From Kitasatospora sp. Root107 (GTDB taxonomy: Bacteria; Actinomycetota; Actinomycetes; Streptomycetales; Streptomycetaceae): 52,247 nucleotides of DNA. The notes under the pieces are model-generated. The model was not told where the DNA came from, did no database searches, and worked only from the letters and a program-made list of their open reading frames with translations. The stretch spans positions 1-52,247 of the forward strand of contig NZ_LMCT01000056.1 of NCBI RefSeq assembly GCF_001424875.1, given 5' to 3'. This document shows, piece after piece, positions 24,306 through 34,101 of the stretch (the first letter of the stretch is position 1; every line of letters begins with the position of its first letter). The translations under genes and the position numbers were made by a program.

Positions 24306-25594
24306 AGCCGCACCTGCCGGTCTCGCTGGGACGCGGGTTCAACCTGTACTGGTTCGGACAGACCATCAGCACGGTCGGCGACCGGATCACCGTCTTCGTG
24401 GTCCCGACCGTGATGATCTTCGTGCTGCACGCGAGCGCCCTCCAAGTCGGCATCGTGGCGATGGCCCAGTACCTGGGCATCCCGCTGCTCGGGCCCGTCG
24501 CCGGTGTCCTGGTGGACCGGTGGGACAAGCGCTGGACGATGCTGGGCTGCGACTTCGTCCGGCTGCTCGCGGTGGCGGTCATCCCGCTGGCGTACTGGCT
24601 GGACTGGCTGTCCACGCCGCTGCTGTTCGGCTGCGTCGCGGTGATCAGCGGCGCGACGATCTTCTTCACCGTCGGCTACCTGGTCGCCGTCCCCGCCGTG
24701 GTGGAGAAGGAGCACCTGGTCCGCGCCTACTCCCGGCTGGAGGGCAGCCGTTCGGTCTCCGAGGTAGCGGGGCCTTCGATCGCGGCCGGTCTCTACAGTG
24801 CGCTCGGCGTGGCCGCCCTGCTGGTCGACGCGGCCAGCTACCTGGTCTCGGCGCTGTGCTTCCGCTCGATGCCGTCCTGGGGCGAGAAGACCGTCGCGTC
24901 CGGCTCGGTCTGGCAGCGGCTGACGATCGGCTTCCGGCTGAACTGGTCGGACCCGGTGCTGCGGCGGGTGGTGCTGGCCGCGGTCACGCTGAACTGTGGC
25001 GGACCGATCTTCGTCACCGTGCTCCCGGTGCTCGCGTACCGGGGCCTCGGCGCCTCGGTCGCCGTCTTCGGCGCGGCCATGTCGGTCGCGGCGGTGGGCG
25101 CGCTGACCGGGGCCGTGGTGGCCCCGAAGATCAGTGAACGGCTGGGCACCGGACGGACCTTGGCCTGGGCACTGCTGCTGCACTGTCTGGTCGGCCTCGG
25201 TGTGCTCGCTGCACCAGCATTTTCGACCGGGCCGGTGATCGCCGTGACGATGGGCTGCTACGGCTTCTTCATGTCGTGCATCAACGTCTGCAGCGCGCCG
25301 ATCCGGCAGTCCCGGATGTCCGCCCAGCACCAGGGCGCGATGCACGCGGCCTTCCGCACCTTCACCTGGGGCGTGATCCCGCTGGCCGCGCTGGTCGGCG
25401 GCGTGGCCGTCACGCTGCTCACCGGCCCGCTGGGCATCCTCGACGCGGCCCGGGTCACGATGGCGGGCGGCACCCTGCTGGCGGCCTGCTCGTTCCTGCC
25501 CGCGATCAGGGTCCAACCACTGCTCGACGCGGCCGCCCGGGAGCAGGACCAGGCGGCCGAGACCGCCCCGGCCCTGGCGGACAACGCGTCATGA
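24302..25594 (+). CDS. MFS exporter of the biosynthetic operon
   Basis: 430 residues from TTG 24302, which overlaps the upstream stop as TTGA. Twelve membrane helices are readable, starting with FNLYWFGQTISTVGDRITVFVVPTV (TM1) and the loop GVLVDRWDKRW after TM2, as in the enterobactin-exporter-like MFS group. The TM6-TM7 loop (PSWGEKTVASGSVWQRLTIGFRLNWSDPVLRRVV) is intact, unlike the broken exporter at 4289. It probably exports the product and provides self-resistance. The last 30 residues are a charged cytoplasmic tail. Its stop overlaps the SDR start (ATGA). Confidence 0.9.
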   Translation: MKPHLPVSLGRGFNLYWFGQTISTVGDRITVFVVPTVMIFVLHASALQVGIVAMAQYLGIPLLGPVAGVLVDRWDKRWTMLGCDFVRLLAVAVIPLAYWLDWLSTPLLFGCVAVISGATIFFTVGYLVAVPAVVEKEHLVRAYSRLEGSRSVSEVAGPSIAAGLYSALGVAALLVDAASYLVSALCFRSMPSWGEKTVASGSVWQRLTIGFRLNWSDPVLRRVVLAAVTLNCGGPIFVTVLPVLAYRGLGASVAVFGAAMSVAAVGALTGAVVAPKISERLGTGRTLAWALLLHCLVGLGVLAAPAFSTGPVIAVTMGCYGFFMSCINVCSAPIRQSRMSAQHQGAMHAAFRTFTWGVIPLAALVGGVAVTLLTGPLGILDAARVTMAGGTLLAACSFLPAIRVQPLLDAAAREQDQAAETAPALADNAS

Positions 25595-26460
25595 CGGCCG
25601 AACACGGGATCGTACTGATCACCGGGACCTCCTCGGGCATCGGCCTCGCCACCGCCGTCGCGGCGGCGCGGGCCGGCTTCACCACGGTGGCGACCATGCG
25701 TGAACCCGGCCGGGCCCAGGCCCTGTTGGACGCGGCCGGGCGCGCGGGCGTCAGGGTGGACGTCCGTCGCCTGGACGTCACCGACGCCGACTCCGTCGCC
25801 GCCTGCATCGACGGCGTGGAGCAGACGTACGGGCGGCTGGATGCGGTGGTCAACAACGCCGGGATCTCCAACTTCGACCCCACCATGGAGATGTCCACCA
25901 TGGCGGCGCTGCGGGCCAACCTGGACGTGAACTTCTTCGGCGTGGTCGAGGTGAGCCGGGCCGCGATGCCGCTGCTGCGGGTCGGCCACGGGCGGCTGGT
26001 GACCATCGGCAGTGTGCACGGGGTCGTCGGCCAGCCGTTCAACGAGGCCTACTGCGCAGCGAAGTTCGCCGTCGAGGGGTTCATGGAGAGTCTGGCGCCG
26101 GTCGCCGAGGCGCACGGGGTACGGGTGTCCGTGGTGGTGCCGGGCTTCGTCCGGGACACCTCGTTCGGGATCTTCCCGGACATCAACCGCAAGACCGTGC
26201 AGGCCGCTTCGGGGCCGTACGCGTCCACCTTCGCGGACTACGTCGCCTGGATCGGCAGCCAGGGCTGGGCGGCTGCCGGGCAGTTGTCCCAGGAGGTGGC
26301 GGATGTGGTCGTGCAGACCCTGCTCGCCGAGCGGCCGCCGTTCCGGGTCCCGGCCAACGAGTGGGCCGCCGAGTACCTGGACCACAAGGTCGCCGACCAG
26401 GACGGCTCGACCGTGCAGGCACTGGCCCGCACCTGGATCGGCCGACCCGAAGTCCGTTAG
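25591..26460 (+). CDS. Short-chain dehydrogenase/reductase
   Basis: 289 residues from ATG 25591 (ATGA overlap with the exporter). Classical SDR: cofactor motif TGTSSGIG (about 11-18), NNAG (about 88-91), catalytic Ser in TIGSVHG, and YCAAK with Tyr154 and Lys158. The Asp in RRLDVTD is the usual adenine-side contact, and TMREPGR after beta-2 (Arg rather than Asp) suggests NADPH. It could reduce an imine or ketone formed by the flavoenzyme or make a hydroxyl group. All catalytic residues are present. The next gene follows after 33 nt. Confidence 0.9.
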   Translation: MTAEHGIVLITGTSSGIGLATAVAAARAGFTTVATMREPGRAQALLDAAGRAGVRVDVRRLDVTDADSVAACIDGVEQTYGRLDAVVNNAGISNFDPTMEMSTMAALRANLDVNFFGVVEVSRAAMPLLRVGHGRLVTIGSVHGVVGQPFNEAYCAAKFAVEGFMESLAPVAEAHGVRVSVVVPGFVRDTSFGIFPDINRKTVQAASGPYASTFADYVAWIGSQGWAAAGQLSQEVADVVVQTLLAERPPFRVPANEWAAEYLDHKVADQDGSTVQALARTWIGRPEVR

Positions 26461-26493
26461 TCACCAAGCCCGTTGGACAGGACAGGAGAGACA

Positions 26494-27750
26494 GTGCCCG
26501 CGAAATCGCTGCAACAACTGGTCGACCACGCCCGGACCCACTCGCCGTTCTACGCGGAGGCGTACCGCGACGTACCGCAGGTGGTCTCGCACATCACCCA
26601 GCTCCCCATCATCGACCAGACCGCCTTCTGGGAGGCGAACTGCTGGCCGGAGAACCGCCTGCTGACCGGGCCGCTGACCGACGCGGGGGTCTACAAGAGC
26701 GGCGGCACCACCGGTGTCCCGAAGCTCTCGGTCTGGTCCCGCGAGGAGCACGCCGACTCGGTGACCGCGTTCGGCGAAGGCATTGTCCGGGCCGGTCTGA
26801 AGCCGGGTCACCGGGTGGCCAACCTGTTCTGGGCCGGTGAACTCTACGGCGGGTTCCTGTACATCGAGAGCTCCCTGCACCACGCGCCGGTGGACAACGT
26901 CCGGCTGCCGGTCGGCGCCGCCGCGTCCAGTGAGTACATCGTCGACCTGATCACCGGCTTCGGGGTGAACGTGCTGGCCGGCGTGCCGATGAAGCTGGCC
27001 GCCGTGGCCGAGTACCTGATCGAGCGCGGCCAGGTGATCGACTCCGTCGAACTGCTGCTGTTCGGCGGCGACTTGCTCTTCACCGATCTGCGGCCGATGC
27101 TGTCCCGGGCGTTCCCCAAGGCGGCCGTCGCCTCGATCGGTTACGCCTCGATCGACGCGGGCCTGGTCGGCCGGCCGGTGCCGGGCGAGGACGTCCGGGT
27201 GCACGAGGCGTTCCCCGACCGCACCTTGGTCGAGCTCGTCGACGACGTGACCGGTGAACCGATCACCACCCCGGGCGTGCCGGGGCGGCTGCTGGTCACC
27301 AACCTGTTCCGCACCCTGATGCCGGTCCTGCGCTACCCGGCGGGCGACCGCGCCGAGTGGGTCGACCCCGAGCGGCAGCGATTCCGGCTGCTCGGGCGGT
27401 CGATGGAGGGCGGCCGGGTCGGGATGGTCGCGATGCCGATCGAGGACGTCCGCACGGTGCTGGTCGACAACGACCCGGAGCACTTCATGGTCGGCATGCA
27501 GATGGTGCACCGCCGTTGGGACGGCCGGGACGGTCTGATCCTCCGGCTGGGATACGTCAAAGAGCCGCCCGCCGAGCTGAGTCAGCAGCTGGTCGACGCC
27601 GTCTACGCCGCCCGCCCGGTCTTCCCGGCCGAGGTGGCGGCCGGGGCCATCCACCACCTCGGGATCGAGTGGGTGCCGACCTCCGAACTGGTCACCAACC
27701 CGCGCACCGGCAAGCTCCAGCAGGTCCTGGACGAGCGCCCGCCCGCGTGA
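26494..27750 (+). CDS. PaaK-like adenylate-forming enzyme 2
   Basis: 418 residues. GTG 26494 was chosen because AGGAGAG lies directly upstream (26484-26490). The protein starts like PaaK ligases (LQQLVDHARTHSPFYAEAYRDVP). It has YKSGGTTGVPKLSVWS, FWAGELYGGFLYIESSL, LRYPAGDRAEWVD, FRLLGRSMEGGRVG and the C-terminal NPRTGKLQQVLDERP with a catalytic-type lysine. It lacks the CxC motif of the other PaaK-like gene. It is the fourth AMP-forming enzyme of the operon and last before a strong terminator. It may activate a second acid partner or the final coupling acid. Confidence 0.83.
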   Translation: MPAKSLQQLVDHARTHSPFYAEAYRDVPQVVSHITQLPIIDQTAFWEANCWPENRLLTGPLTDAGVYKSGGTTGVPKLSVWSREEHADSVTAFGEGIVRAGLKPGHRVANLFWAGELYGGFLYIESSLHHAPVDNVRLPVGAAASSEYIVDLITGFGVNVLAGVPMKLAAVAEYLIERGQVIDSVELLLFGGDLLFTDLRPMLSRAFPKAAVASIGYASIDAGLVGRPVPGEDVRVHEAFPDRTLVELVDDVTGEPITTPGVPGRLLVTNLFRTLMPVLRYPAGDRAEWVDPERQRFRLLGRSMEGGRVGMVAMPIEDVRTVLVDNDPEHFMVGMQMVHRRWDGRDGLILRLGYVKEPPAELSQQLVDAVYAARPVFPAEVAAGAIHHLGIEWVPTSELVTNPRTGKLQQVLDERPPA

Positions 27751-27755
27751 CCATT

Positions 27756-27787
27756 GGCCCCTCGCCCTGCCGGCAGGGCGAGGGGCC
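27756..27787. terminator. Perfect bidirectional terminator closing the biosynthetic operon
   Basis: GGCCCCTCGCCCTGC (27756-27770) pairs perfectly with GCAGGGCGAGGGGCC (27773-27787), a 15-bp stem with two bases between the arms. It separates the plus-strand operon (stop 27750) from the minus-strand thioesterase (stop 27791). Confidence 0.88.
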
Positions 27788-27790
27788 CGG

Positions 27791-28240
27791 TCAGTCGCCG
27801 AGCGGCTTGCCGGCCAGGATCACGCTCTGCCCACGGAACTCCGCGACGGCCTTCCCGGCAGTCTTCCCCCCGGCCTGACGGACGGTCACGTCGTAAATGC
27901 CGGTGCGCCCGGACCGCACCCGCTCCACCGCCTCCGCCACCAGCTCGTCGCCGACGGCGGCCGGGGCCAGGAAGGTGACCTGCGCCGCCTGCGCCACGGT
28001 GACCGGGCCGTAGCTGTTGCAGGCGTACGAGAACGCCGCGTCGGCCAGCAGGAACAGGTAGCCCCCGTGCGCCATCCCATGGCCGTTCACCATGCTCGCG
28101 GTCACCCGCATCCGCATCAGCGCCCGGCCGGCGGACACCTCGTCGAGGGCTATCCCCAGCGTCTGGCAGGTCTGGTCGCGCTCGTACAGCGCGGCGATTC
28201 TTGGATGGCCCGCAACGGCCGGTCCGACAAGTGCTCCCAT
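27791..28240 (-). CDS. PaaI-type hotdog-fold acyl-CoA thioesterase
   Basis: 149 residues from ATG 28240 (GGGGGAAGG about 9 nt upstream). Hotdog fold with the PaaI pattern: VNGHGMAHGGYLFLLADAAFSYACNS around residues 50-75 (the HGG turn and the catalytic Asp), then VTVAQAAQVTFLAPAAVGDELVAEAVE. PaaI enzymes hydrolyse phenylacetyl-CoA-type thioesters to keep CoA free. It faces the PaaK-like ligase at 26494 across the terminator. It may act as an editing or housekeeping partner for CoA esters made by the operon, or be unrelated. Confidence 0.88.
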   Translation of the reverse strand: MGALVGPAVAGHPRIAALYERDQTCQTLGIALDEVSAGRALMRMRVTASMVNGHGMAHGGYLFLLADAAFSYACNSYGPVTVAQAAQVTFLAPAAVGDELVAEAVERVRSGRTGIYDVTVRQAGGKTAGKAVAEFRGQSVILAGKPLGD

Positions 28241-28279
28241 GGTGTGCTGCCTTCCCCCTGAACGGCCCGGCAACCGCGA

Positions 28280-29206
28280 CTACGGCTGTTCGACCGCGAG
28301 TGCCTTCTTGTGGACGGTGGAGCTGCGGCGGACCGTCATCCCGACCCGCTGGTAGAGCGTCAGGGCGCCGGTGGCGGAGTGCGTCCAGAGTGTGCAGCCG
28401 GTCCTGCCCTGCCGGTGGAACTCCCGGAAGGTGTGCTGGAGCAGCAGGCGGGCGATCCCCCGGTTGCGCTGGTCGCTCCGTACCGCGACCCGCTCGATGT
28501 ACCCTTCGTCGGCATCCGGCACGTCCAAGGCCAGGACCGCGCCCACCAGTTGGCCGTCCGCGAAGGCCAGCGAGGACATCTCCGGCGCGAAGGTGCTGCG
28601 TTCGACCGCGAGCAGCGCCCACTCCTCGTACGACCTGCGCCTGGACTGCCACTCGTCGAAGGCGTCCTCGGTCAGCAGGTACGCCGGGTGCTCGTCGCCC
28701 GGCCGGAACGGCCGCACCGTGATGCCCGGCGCCGGCTCGGGGAGCACCGGTTCGGTCGGCAGCTCGATCCCCAGCAGCCAGGAGGTGACCATCGGCCGGT
28801 ACCCGTGTTCCCGTACCAGCGCCACGGCCGCCAGGTCGTCGTCCGGGACGGTCTGCGCCACCCACTCCGTACCCACCTGGCGGGCCCGCGCCTCGACCCA
28901 GGCGAGCAGCGAGCCCCCGATGCCCAGGCCCCGGTGGGCGGGGTGCACGTCGACCTCGGAGCGGCGGTCCACCCAGGCCCGGCCGACCAGTTCGCCCGTG
29001 GGCGCGTGGACCAGCACGGTGTCCAGCGCCGGGACCAGACCGGGGCGGGCCAGGTCGGCGGCGACCGTGTCGAGGTCGGTCTCGGCCGCTCCGTACAGCG
29101 CCTCCTCGCAGACCACCACCAGCTGATGGATCGCCGGGAGATCGGCCGCCGTGGCGGCGCGGGTGCGGTATCCGGCGGGCAGGCCCTGCGGCGAGTGATC
29201 TGACAT
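28280..29206 (-). CDS. Double GNAT-domain N-acetyltransferase
   Basis: 308 residues from ATG 29206 (GGAGGG upstream). Two GNAT units are visible. The first (1-150) has SEVDVHPAHRGLGIGGSLLAWVEA with the acetyl-CoA loop HRGLGIGG. The second (160-308) has YIERVAVRSDQRNRGIARLLLQHTF with QRNRGIA. Between them, PGITVRPFRPGDEHPAYLL restarts the fold. This two-domain design resembles the mycothiol synthase (MshD) layout, but the low-level identity cannot be judged here and the substrate is unknown. It lies 39 nt from the thioesterase gene and could share its transcript. Confidence 0.85.
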   Translation of the reverse strand: MSDHSPQGLPAGYRTRAATAADLPAIHQLVVVCEEALYGAAETDLDTVAADLARPGLVPALDTVLVHAPTGELVGRAWVDRRSEVDVHPAHRGLGIGGSLLAWVEARARQVGTEWVAQTVPDDDLAAVALVREHGYRPMVTSWLLGIELPTEPVLPEPAPGITVRPFRPGDEHPAYLLTEDAFDEWQSRRRSYEEWALLAVERSTFAPEMSSLAFADGQLVGAVLALDVPDADEGYIERVAVRSDQRNRGIARLLLQHTFREFHRQGRTGCTLWTHSATGALTLYQRVGMTVRRSSTVHKKALAVEQP

Positions 29207-29371
29207 GCAGTGCACCCTCCGCCATCGCGGCCTCCACTGTCCATTCGATTGGCCGGGCCGGTGGCGGCACCCGGCAACCCGCCCCGCACCAGGCGTCCCA
29301 TTCGCCTGCGACGGCGGGTGCCGGGTGGCAGCATGGGGCGGGTCGCACGTGCACATCTGATCGGGGCCCAG

Positions 29372-32300
29372 ATGTTGACTGAATCGTCCGTGTTGTCGGT
29401 GGCGGCGGGGCCGCAGCAGCATGCTGCGCACCCGGCCGGGCCGGATCTCCTGCCGGGCACGAGCACCCTCACCGGCGGGACCGCGTACGGGGTGCTCGGC
29501 GCCGATGTCCACGTGTCCGCCGAGGGTGTCCCGCTGTACCTGCCGGCCCACTGGCGCCCGGCGGCCCGGCCCGACGACGCCTGGCTGGGTGGGCAGCCGA
29601 GCCGGCTGCTGGACGCCAGGTCCGCCGTGGTCGGATTCACCGGCCGGGAGCGGGAGTTGGCCGAGCTGCGGCAGTGGTGCACGGCCGGGCCCCCGGCGGC
29701 GGCCCGCTGGCTGCACGCCCCGGGCGGGCAGGGGAAGACTCGGATCGCGGAGCGACTGGCCGGTGAGCTGGCGGAGTCGGGATGGCGGGTACTGACCGCC
29801 GCCGAGGGCCCGGCCGCCGTCCTGCCGCCACCGGGCCGGACGGATCTGCGGCCGGCCGGCGCCGTCGGCCTGCTGCTGCTGGTCGACCGGGCGGACCACT
29901 GGGCGCCGAGCCGGCTCGCCCTGCTGCTCGGCAATGCGCTGCTGCACCAGGACGGCCTGCCGGCCAGGGTGCTGCTGCTGGCGCGCGGTGCCGACGCCCC
30001 ACCCGTGCTCCGGGCCGCCTTCGCGGACAGCTCGCGGCAGACCCTGGCACCGCTCCCGCCTGCGGACCGGGTCACCGTGTTCCGGGCGGCCCGGGCCGCC
30101 TTCGCCGAGCGGTACGGCGTCCGGCAGCCCGTCGATCCGATGCAGCTGGACCACCCCGACTTCGGGCTGACCCTGGCCGTCCAGATGGCCGCGCTGGTGG
30201 CCGTGGACGCGTACGCCACCGGCCGCCGGGCGCCCGCCGATCCGGCCGGGCTCTCCGTCTACCTGCTCGACCGCGAGCACTTCAACTGGGCCCGGCTGCA
30301 CCGGGAGCTCAGACCCGGGCGGTTCAGCTCCCCGCCCTGGGTGATGAACCGCACCGTCTTCGCCGCCACCCTGATCGGCCCTCAACCAGCGGACACCGGC
30401 GCCGAGTTACTCGAGTCGCTGGGTCTGGAACATCCGACCGCCGCGCTGCTCGCCGACCACGCGGCCTGCTACCCGTCGTCCAGCCCCGGCACCGTCCTGC
30501 ACGCACTGGCCCCGGACCGTCTCGCCGAGGACTTCCTCGCCCTCACCCTGCCCGGCCACCCGGCCGACCATCCCGCCCAGCCGTGGGCTCCGGCCACCGC
30601 GGTGGCGCTGACCCGGGGCGGGTGGCGGCCCGGCCGGTCCGTCACCGTGCTGGCTGCGGCGGCGGCCCGCTGGCCGCATGTCGGCCCGAACTGCCTGTTC
30701 CCGCTGCTCACCGCAGACCCCGGTCTGGCGGTCGCGGCGGGCAGCCCCGGCCTCGCCGCGCTGGCCGAACTCCCTGACATCGAGCCGGAGTTACTGGAGC
30801 AGATCCTCGCCGAGCTACCGTTCCCGACGCCGGCCGACCTGATCCCGGGCCGGGCCGCCGTGACGGTGCGTCTGCTGGCCCACCGCCTGGCCCGCACCGA
30901 CGACCTCACCGCGCACGCCCGGCTCCACGCGGAGCACGCCGACCACCTGGGCGAGCTGGGCCGGGACCCGGAGGCGGTGGAGGCCGCGCGGCGGAGCGTG
31001 GAACTGCTCGGGCACCTGGTGGCCGCCGCACCGGCCCGGTACGAGTACCGGTTGGCACGGGCGCTCGCCGCGCTGGCGGACCGGCTCGGCCTGGCCGGGC
31101 GGGCCGACGAGGCCGTCACCGTCCAGGCCCAGGCGGTCGAACTGCTGCGGCAGCGGGCCGACTTCGAACCCGGACTGGCCGCTGCACTGGCGGCCCACGC
31201 CAACCACCTGGAACGGGCCGGACGTTGGGGCGAGGCGCACCGGGCGAACCGGCAGGCGGTCCAGCACTACCGCCGCCTCGCGGAGCAGGACCCCGCGCAC
31301 CGGGCCGGGCTGGCGGCCGCACTGACCGACGCGGCCGGGCTGTCGCTGCGCGGCATCGGCGAGGCGGACGACCTGGACCCGGCCCGGGAGGCGGTGGCGC
31401 ACTGGCGGGACCTGGCGGCCGAGGACCCGGCTACTCACCGGGCCGACCTGGCTCGCGCACTGCTCGGCCTGCGCAACGACCTGTCCAGGGCCGGGCGTTG
31501 GGGCGAGGCGGTGCGCGCGGGCCAGGAGCTGGTGGCGCTGTACCAGACGGCGGCCGAGCCCGCCCCCGAGGCCCACGCCACGGCCCTTGCCGAACTCCGC
31601 AGACTGCTCACCGAGGCCGGCCAAGCCGCCGAGGCTGTGCAGGCCGGGGCGGCGGCGGTGGCACTCTGGCAGCGACTCGCCCAGAACGCGCCGGAGACCC
31701 ACCGGGCGGCCCTGCTCCGCGCGCTGGACGGGCAGCGGCAGGCGCTCCGGGCAGCCGACCGGACGCCACCGGTCCCGGCCCCCGCCACGGGCGGGCTCTG
31801 GACCCCGCCACCCGTGCCGGTCGAGGTCCGCGCCGCCGAGCTCGCCCGGCAGCAGGACTGGCCCGCGTACTGGGAACTCACCTGCGCCGCACCGGTGGTG
31901 GACGCCGTCGCGCTGGCGTCCCGGCTGCCGTCGGCCGACTGGAGCCCGCCGGACCCCGCCGACCGGGAGCTGCTGCACCGGCTGACCGCGCTCGACGCCC
32001 ACCGGGCTGCGGCCGCCGCCGCCCGCGCGGTCGCGCCGGCCACCGTCCGGCTCCCCGCCGGGTTGCAGCTGCTCGACGCCGACCACGTCTCGTTCGCCCA
32101 CGGGAGCCCCGCGCTCGCGCTGGCCACGCCCGGCCACGGCACCAAGCAGGAGGTGATCGAGACCCTCGACCTGGTCGGCGACGGCCGGGCCGCCCTGCAC
32201 CACGGCGCGGCCGGGCCGCCGCCCGCCGGGTCGGCGGGGACGACCCGCACTTCGAGCTGGTCCGGCACTCGGCCGCCGGTCCGCAGCTGCTGGCGGCCGG

Positions 32301-33135
32301 CACGGCGGTGGCCGCCGCCCGGCTGGTGCCCACCCGCACCGGGTACGTGGCGGGGCTCCGCCTCACCCCCGGGGCGCTGGTGGACGACGGTGCACTGGTG
32401 GACGGCTGGGCACTGGTGGAGGGTGGGCACTCGCAGCTGCGCCAGGTCGGCCTGGAGCCGTGGGGGCTGGCCAACGCCGAGCTGCTCGCGGTGGCGCCGG
32501 ACGGCGACCGTCTGGTGCTCTCCGACGGCCGTCGGCTGGTCCTCGCCGACACCGGCCTGCGGACGGTGCTCGGCACGGCCACCGTCCCCGAGGAGCCGGG
32601 CCGCCTCCTCGACCTGACCTTCGCCGGTGCCGGCCGCCTGCTCGGCTCGGGCCGCCAAGGCGGCCTGACACTCTGGGAGTTGGACGGTGCCGTACCCCGG
32701 CCGACCGTCCGGCGGGACACCCCCCGACTGCGCAACCTGTTCGCCGTACCGGCCTGGCAGGTGGTCGGCGGGCTGGCCCCGAGCGAGGGCCGGGTGCACT
32801 TCTACGACCAGCTCAGCCTGGCCCCGGTGCCCGTACCGCCCCATCTGGCCACGGCGGCCGAGTGGCCCCGGGTGCTCCGCTGCTCGCCGGACGGCCGGTT
32901 CGTCGCGTACGCCGGCCGGCCGGTGTCGGGCCCCCGGGGCGGCTCCGGCCTGCTGCACGATCTGCACCACCCGGGTGCGCTGCTGCACCGGCCACCGGGC
33001 ACCCTGTCCCGCACCGAGTCGGCGGTGCTGGCCGGCCACCGCGCCGACGCCACCCTCCCCGACGAGCCAGACGTACGCGAACTGCTGTTTCTGGCACGAA
33101 TGTTGCTTCTCCGCGCCGCCGAGCGGGCGCACTGA
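29372..33135 (+). pseudogene. STAND-like NTPase with TPR repeats and a propeller-like C-terminus, frameshifted
   Basis: Read from ATG 29372 (ATG 29333 is an alternative). Residues about 88-110 read VVGFTGRERELAELRQW, then HAPGGQGKTRIAERLA is a Walker A. LLLLVDRADHW is a likely Walker B. From about residue 500 to 800 there are tandem TPR-like helices, many with AGRWGEA. The frame breaks between about 32180 and 32240: codons in phase with 29372 give way to a frame one base back that runs to the stop at 33135 with VLRCSPDGRFVAYAG-type beta-propeller sequence. A one-base loss in a GC-only stretch is the simplest cause, either real or a sequencing error. Two TTA codons (30407-30409 and 30791-30793) suggest bldA control. 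Confidence 0.7.
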
Positions 33136-33272
33136 CCGGCAGGCCGCACCGGTGCATTCAACAGGTCCACATCTCCACTCTCCCGGCTGGCCATACGAAC
33201 GCCAACCAACCTGGAGAGACATAGGGCAGCACCGATCGCCACGCTCGACCCAAGCCCTGGGAGAACCCCGTC

Positions 33273-34094
33273 ATGGCCCTTGGTACCGCTCTCAGCTCCC
33301 CCACCGTGACCCGACCCACCGTCACCCGACCCGCCTCCCCCCGACCGGCCGGCACCACCGCCGCCCCGGCCTACTCGGTCTCGCTGGCCACCGACGAGGC
33401 GGACGTCCGCGCCGCCCAGCGGCTGCGGCACGACGTCTTCGCCGGCGGCATGGGTGCGCTCCTGGACACCCCGGTGCCCGGCCTGGACATCGACCCGTTC
33501 GACCAGTTCTGCGACCACCTGCTGGTGCGCGACAACGAGACCGGCGAGGTGGTCGGCACCTACCGGCTGCTCCGCCCGGAGGCGGCGGCCCGGGCCGGGC
33601 GGCTCTACTCCGAGACCGAGTTCGACCTGAGCAACCTGGCGGCCGTCCGACCCGGCCTGGTCGAGGTGGGCCGGTCCTGCATCGACATCAGGCACCGGGA
33701 CAACGGCGCCGTGATCAACCTGATGTGGGGCGGCATCGCCCGCTACCTGGTCGACACCGGCAACACCTGGGTGGCCGGCTGCTGCTCCGTCCCGCTCGCC
33801 GACGGCGGTGCCACCGCGGCCGGGGTCTGGGACGCCATGACCGCCCGCTACCTGGCCCCGGCCGAGTACCGGGTCACCCCGCACCGCCCCTGGGACCCGA
33901 CCGGCGTGGCCCGGCCCCAGCGGACCACCGTCCCGGCGCTGCTCCGCGGCTACCTGCGCCTCGGCGCCTGGGTCTGCGGCGAGCCCGCGTACGACCCGGA
34001 CTTCGGGGTGGCCGACCTGTACGTGCTGCTCTCGCTGGAGCGGACCGACCCGCGCTACCTGCGGCACTTCCTGTCGGCCGGAACGGGCGCGTGA
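33273..34094 (+). CDS. OlsB-like GNAT-type N-acyltransferase (ornithine lipid, first step)
   Basis: 273 residues. The first 30 residues are a Pro/Thr-rich tail with TVTRP twice. Then comes the acyl-homoserine-synthase-like GNAT fold of ornithine lipid synthase OlsB: RAAQRLRHDVFAGGMGA, DPFDQFCDHLLVRD, VVGTYRLLRPEAA, YSETEFDLS, and LVEVGRSCIDIRHRDNGAVINLMWGGIARYL. OlsB transfers a 3-hydroxyacyl chain from ACP to the alpha-amino group of ornithine, giving lyso-ornithine lipid. The next gene supplies the second acylation and starts 7 nt later. Ornithine lipids contain no phosphorus and often replace phospholipids during phosphate starvation, which fits the Pst locus next door. Hemolysin-like or other N-acyl amino acid synthesis is an alternative. 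Confidence 0.82.
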   Translation: MALGTALSSPTVTRPTVTRPASPRPAGTTAAPAYSVSLATDEADVRAAQRLRHDVFAGGMGALLDTPVPGLDIDPFDQFCDHLLVRDNETGEVVGTYRLLRPEAAARAGRLYSETEFDLSNLAAVRPGLVEVGRSCIDIRHRDNGAVINLMWGGIARYLVDTGNTWVAGCCSVPLADGGATAAGVWDAMTARYLAPAEYRVTPHRPWDPTGVARPQRTTVPALLRGYLRLGAWVCGEPAYDPDFGVADLYVLLSLERTDPRYLRHFLSAGTGA

Positions 34095-34101
34095 GCACGC
34101 C

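Noticed and set aside
32180..32240. Programmed -1 ribosomal frameshift in the NTPase/TPR gene
   Set aside because: No slippery heptamer of the X-XXY-YYZ type and no fixed downstream pseudoknot was found; a one-base loss explains it more simply.
33136..33272. Possible PHO box upstream of the OlsB-like gene
   Set aside because: ATTCAACAGGT and the next 11 bases fit the repeat consensus at only 6-7 of 11 positions, too weak to report as a site.
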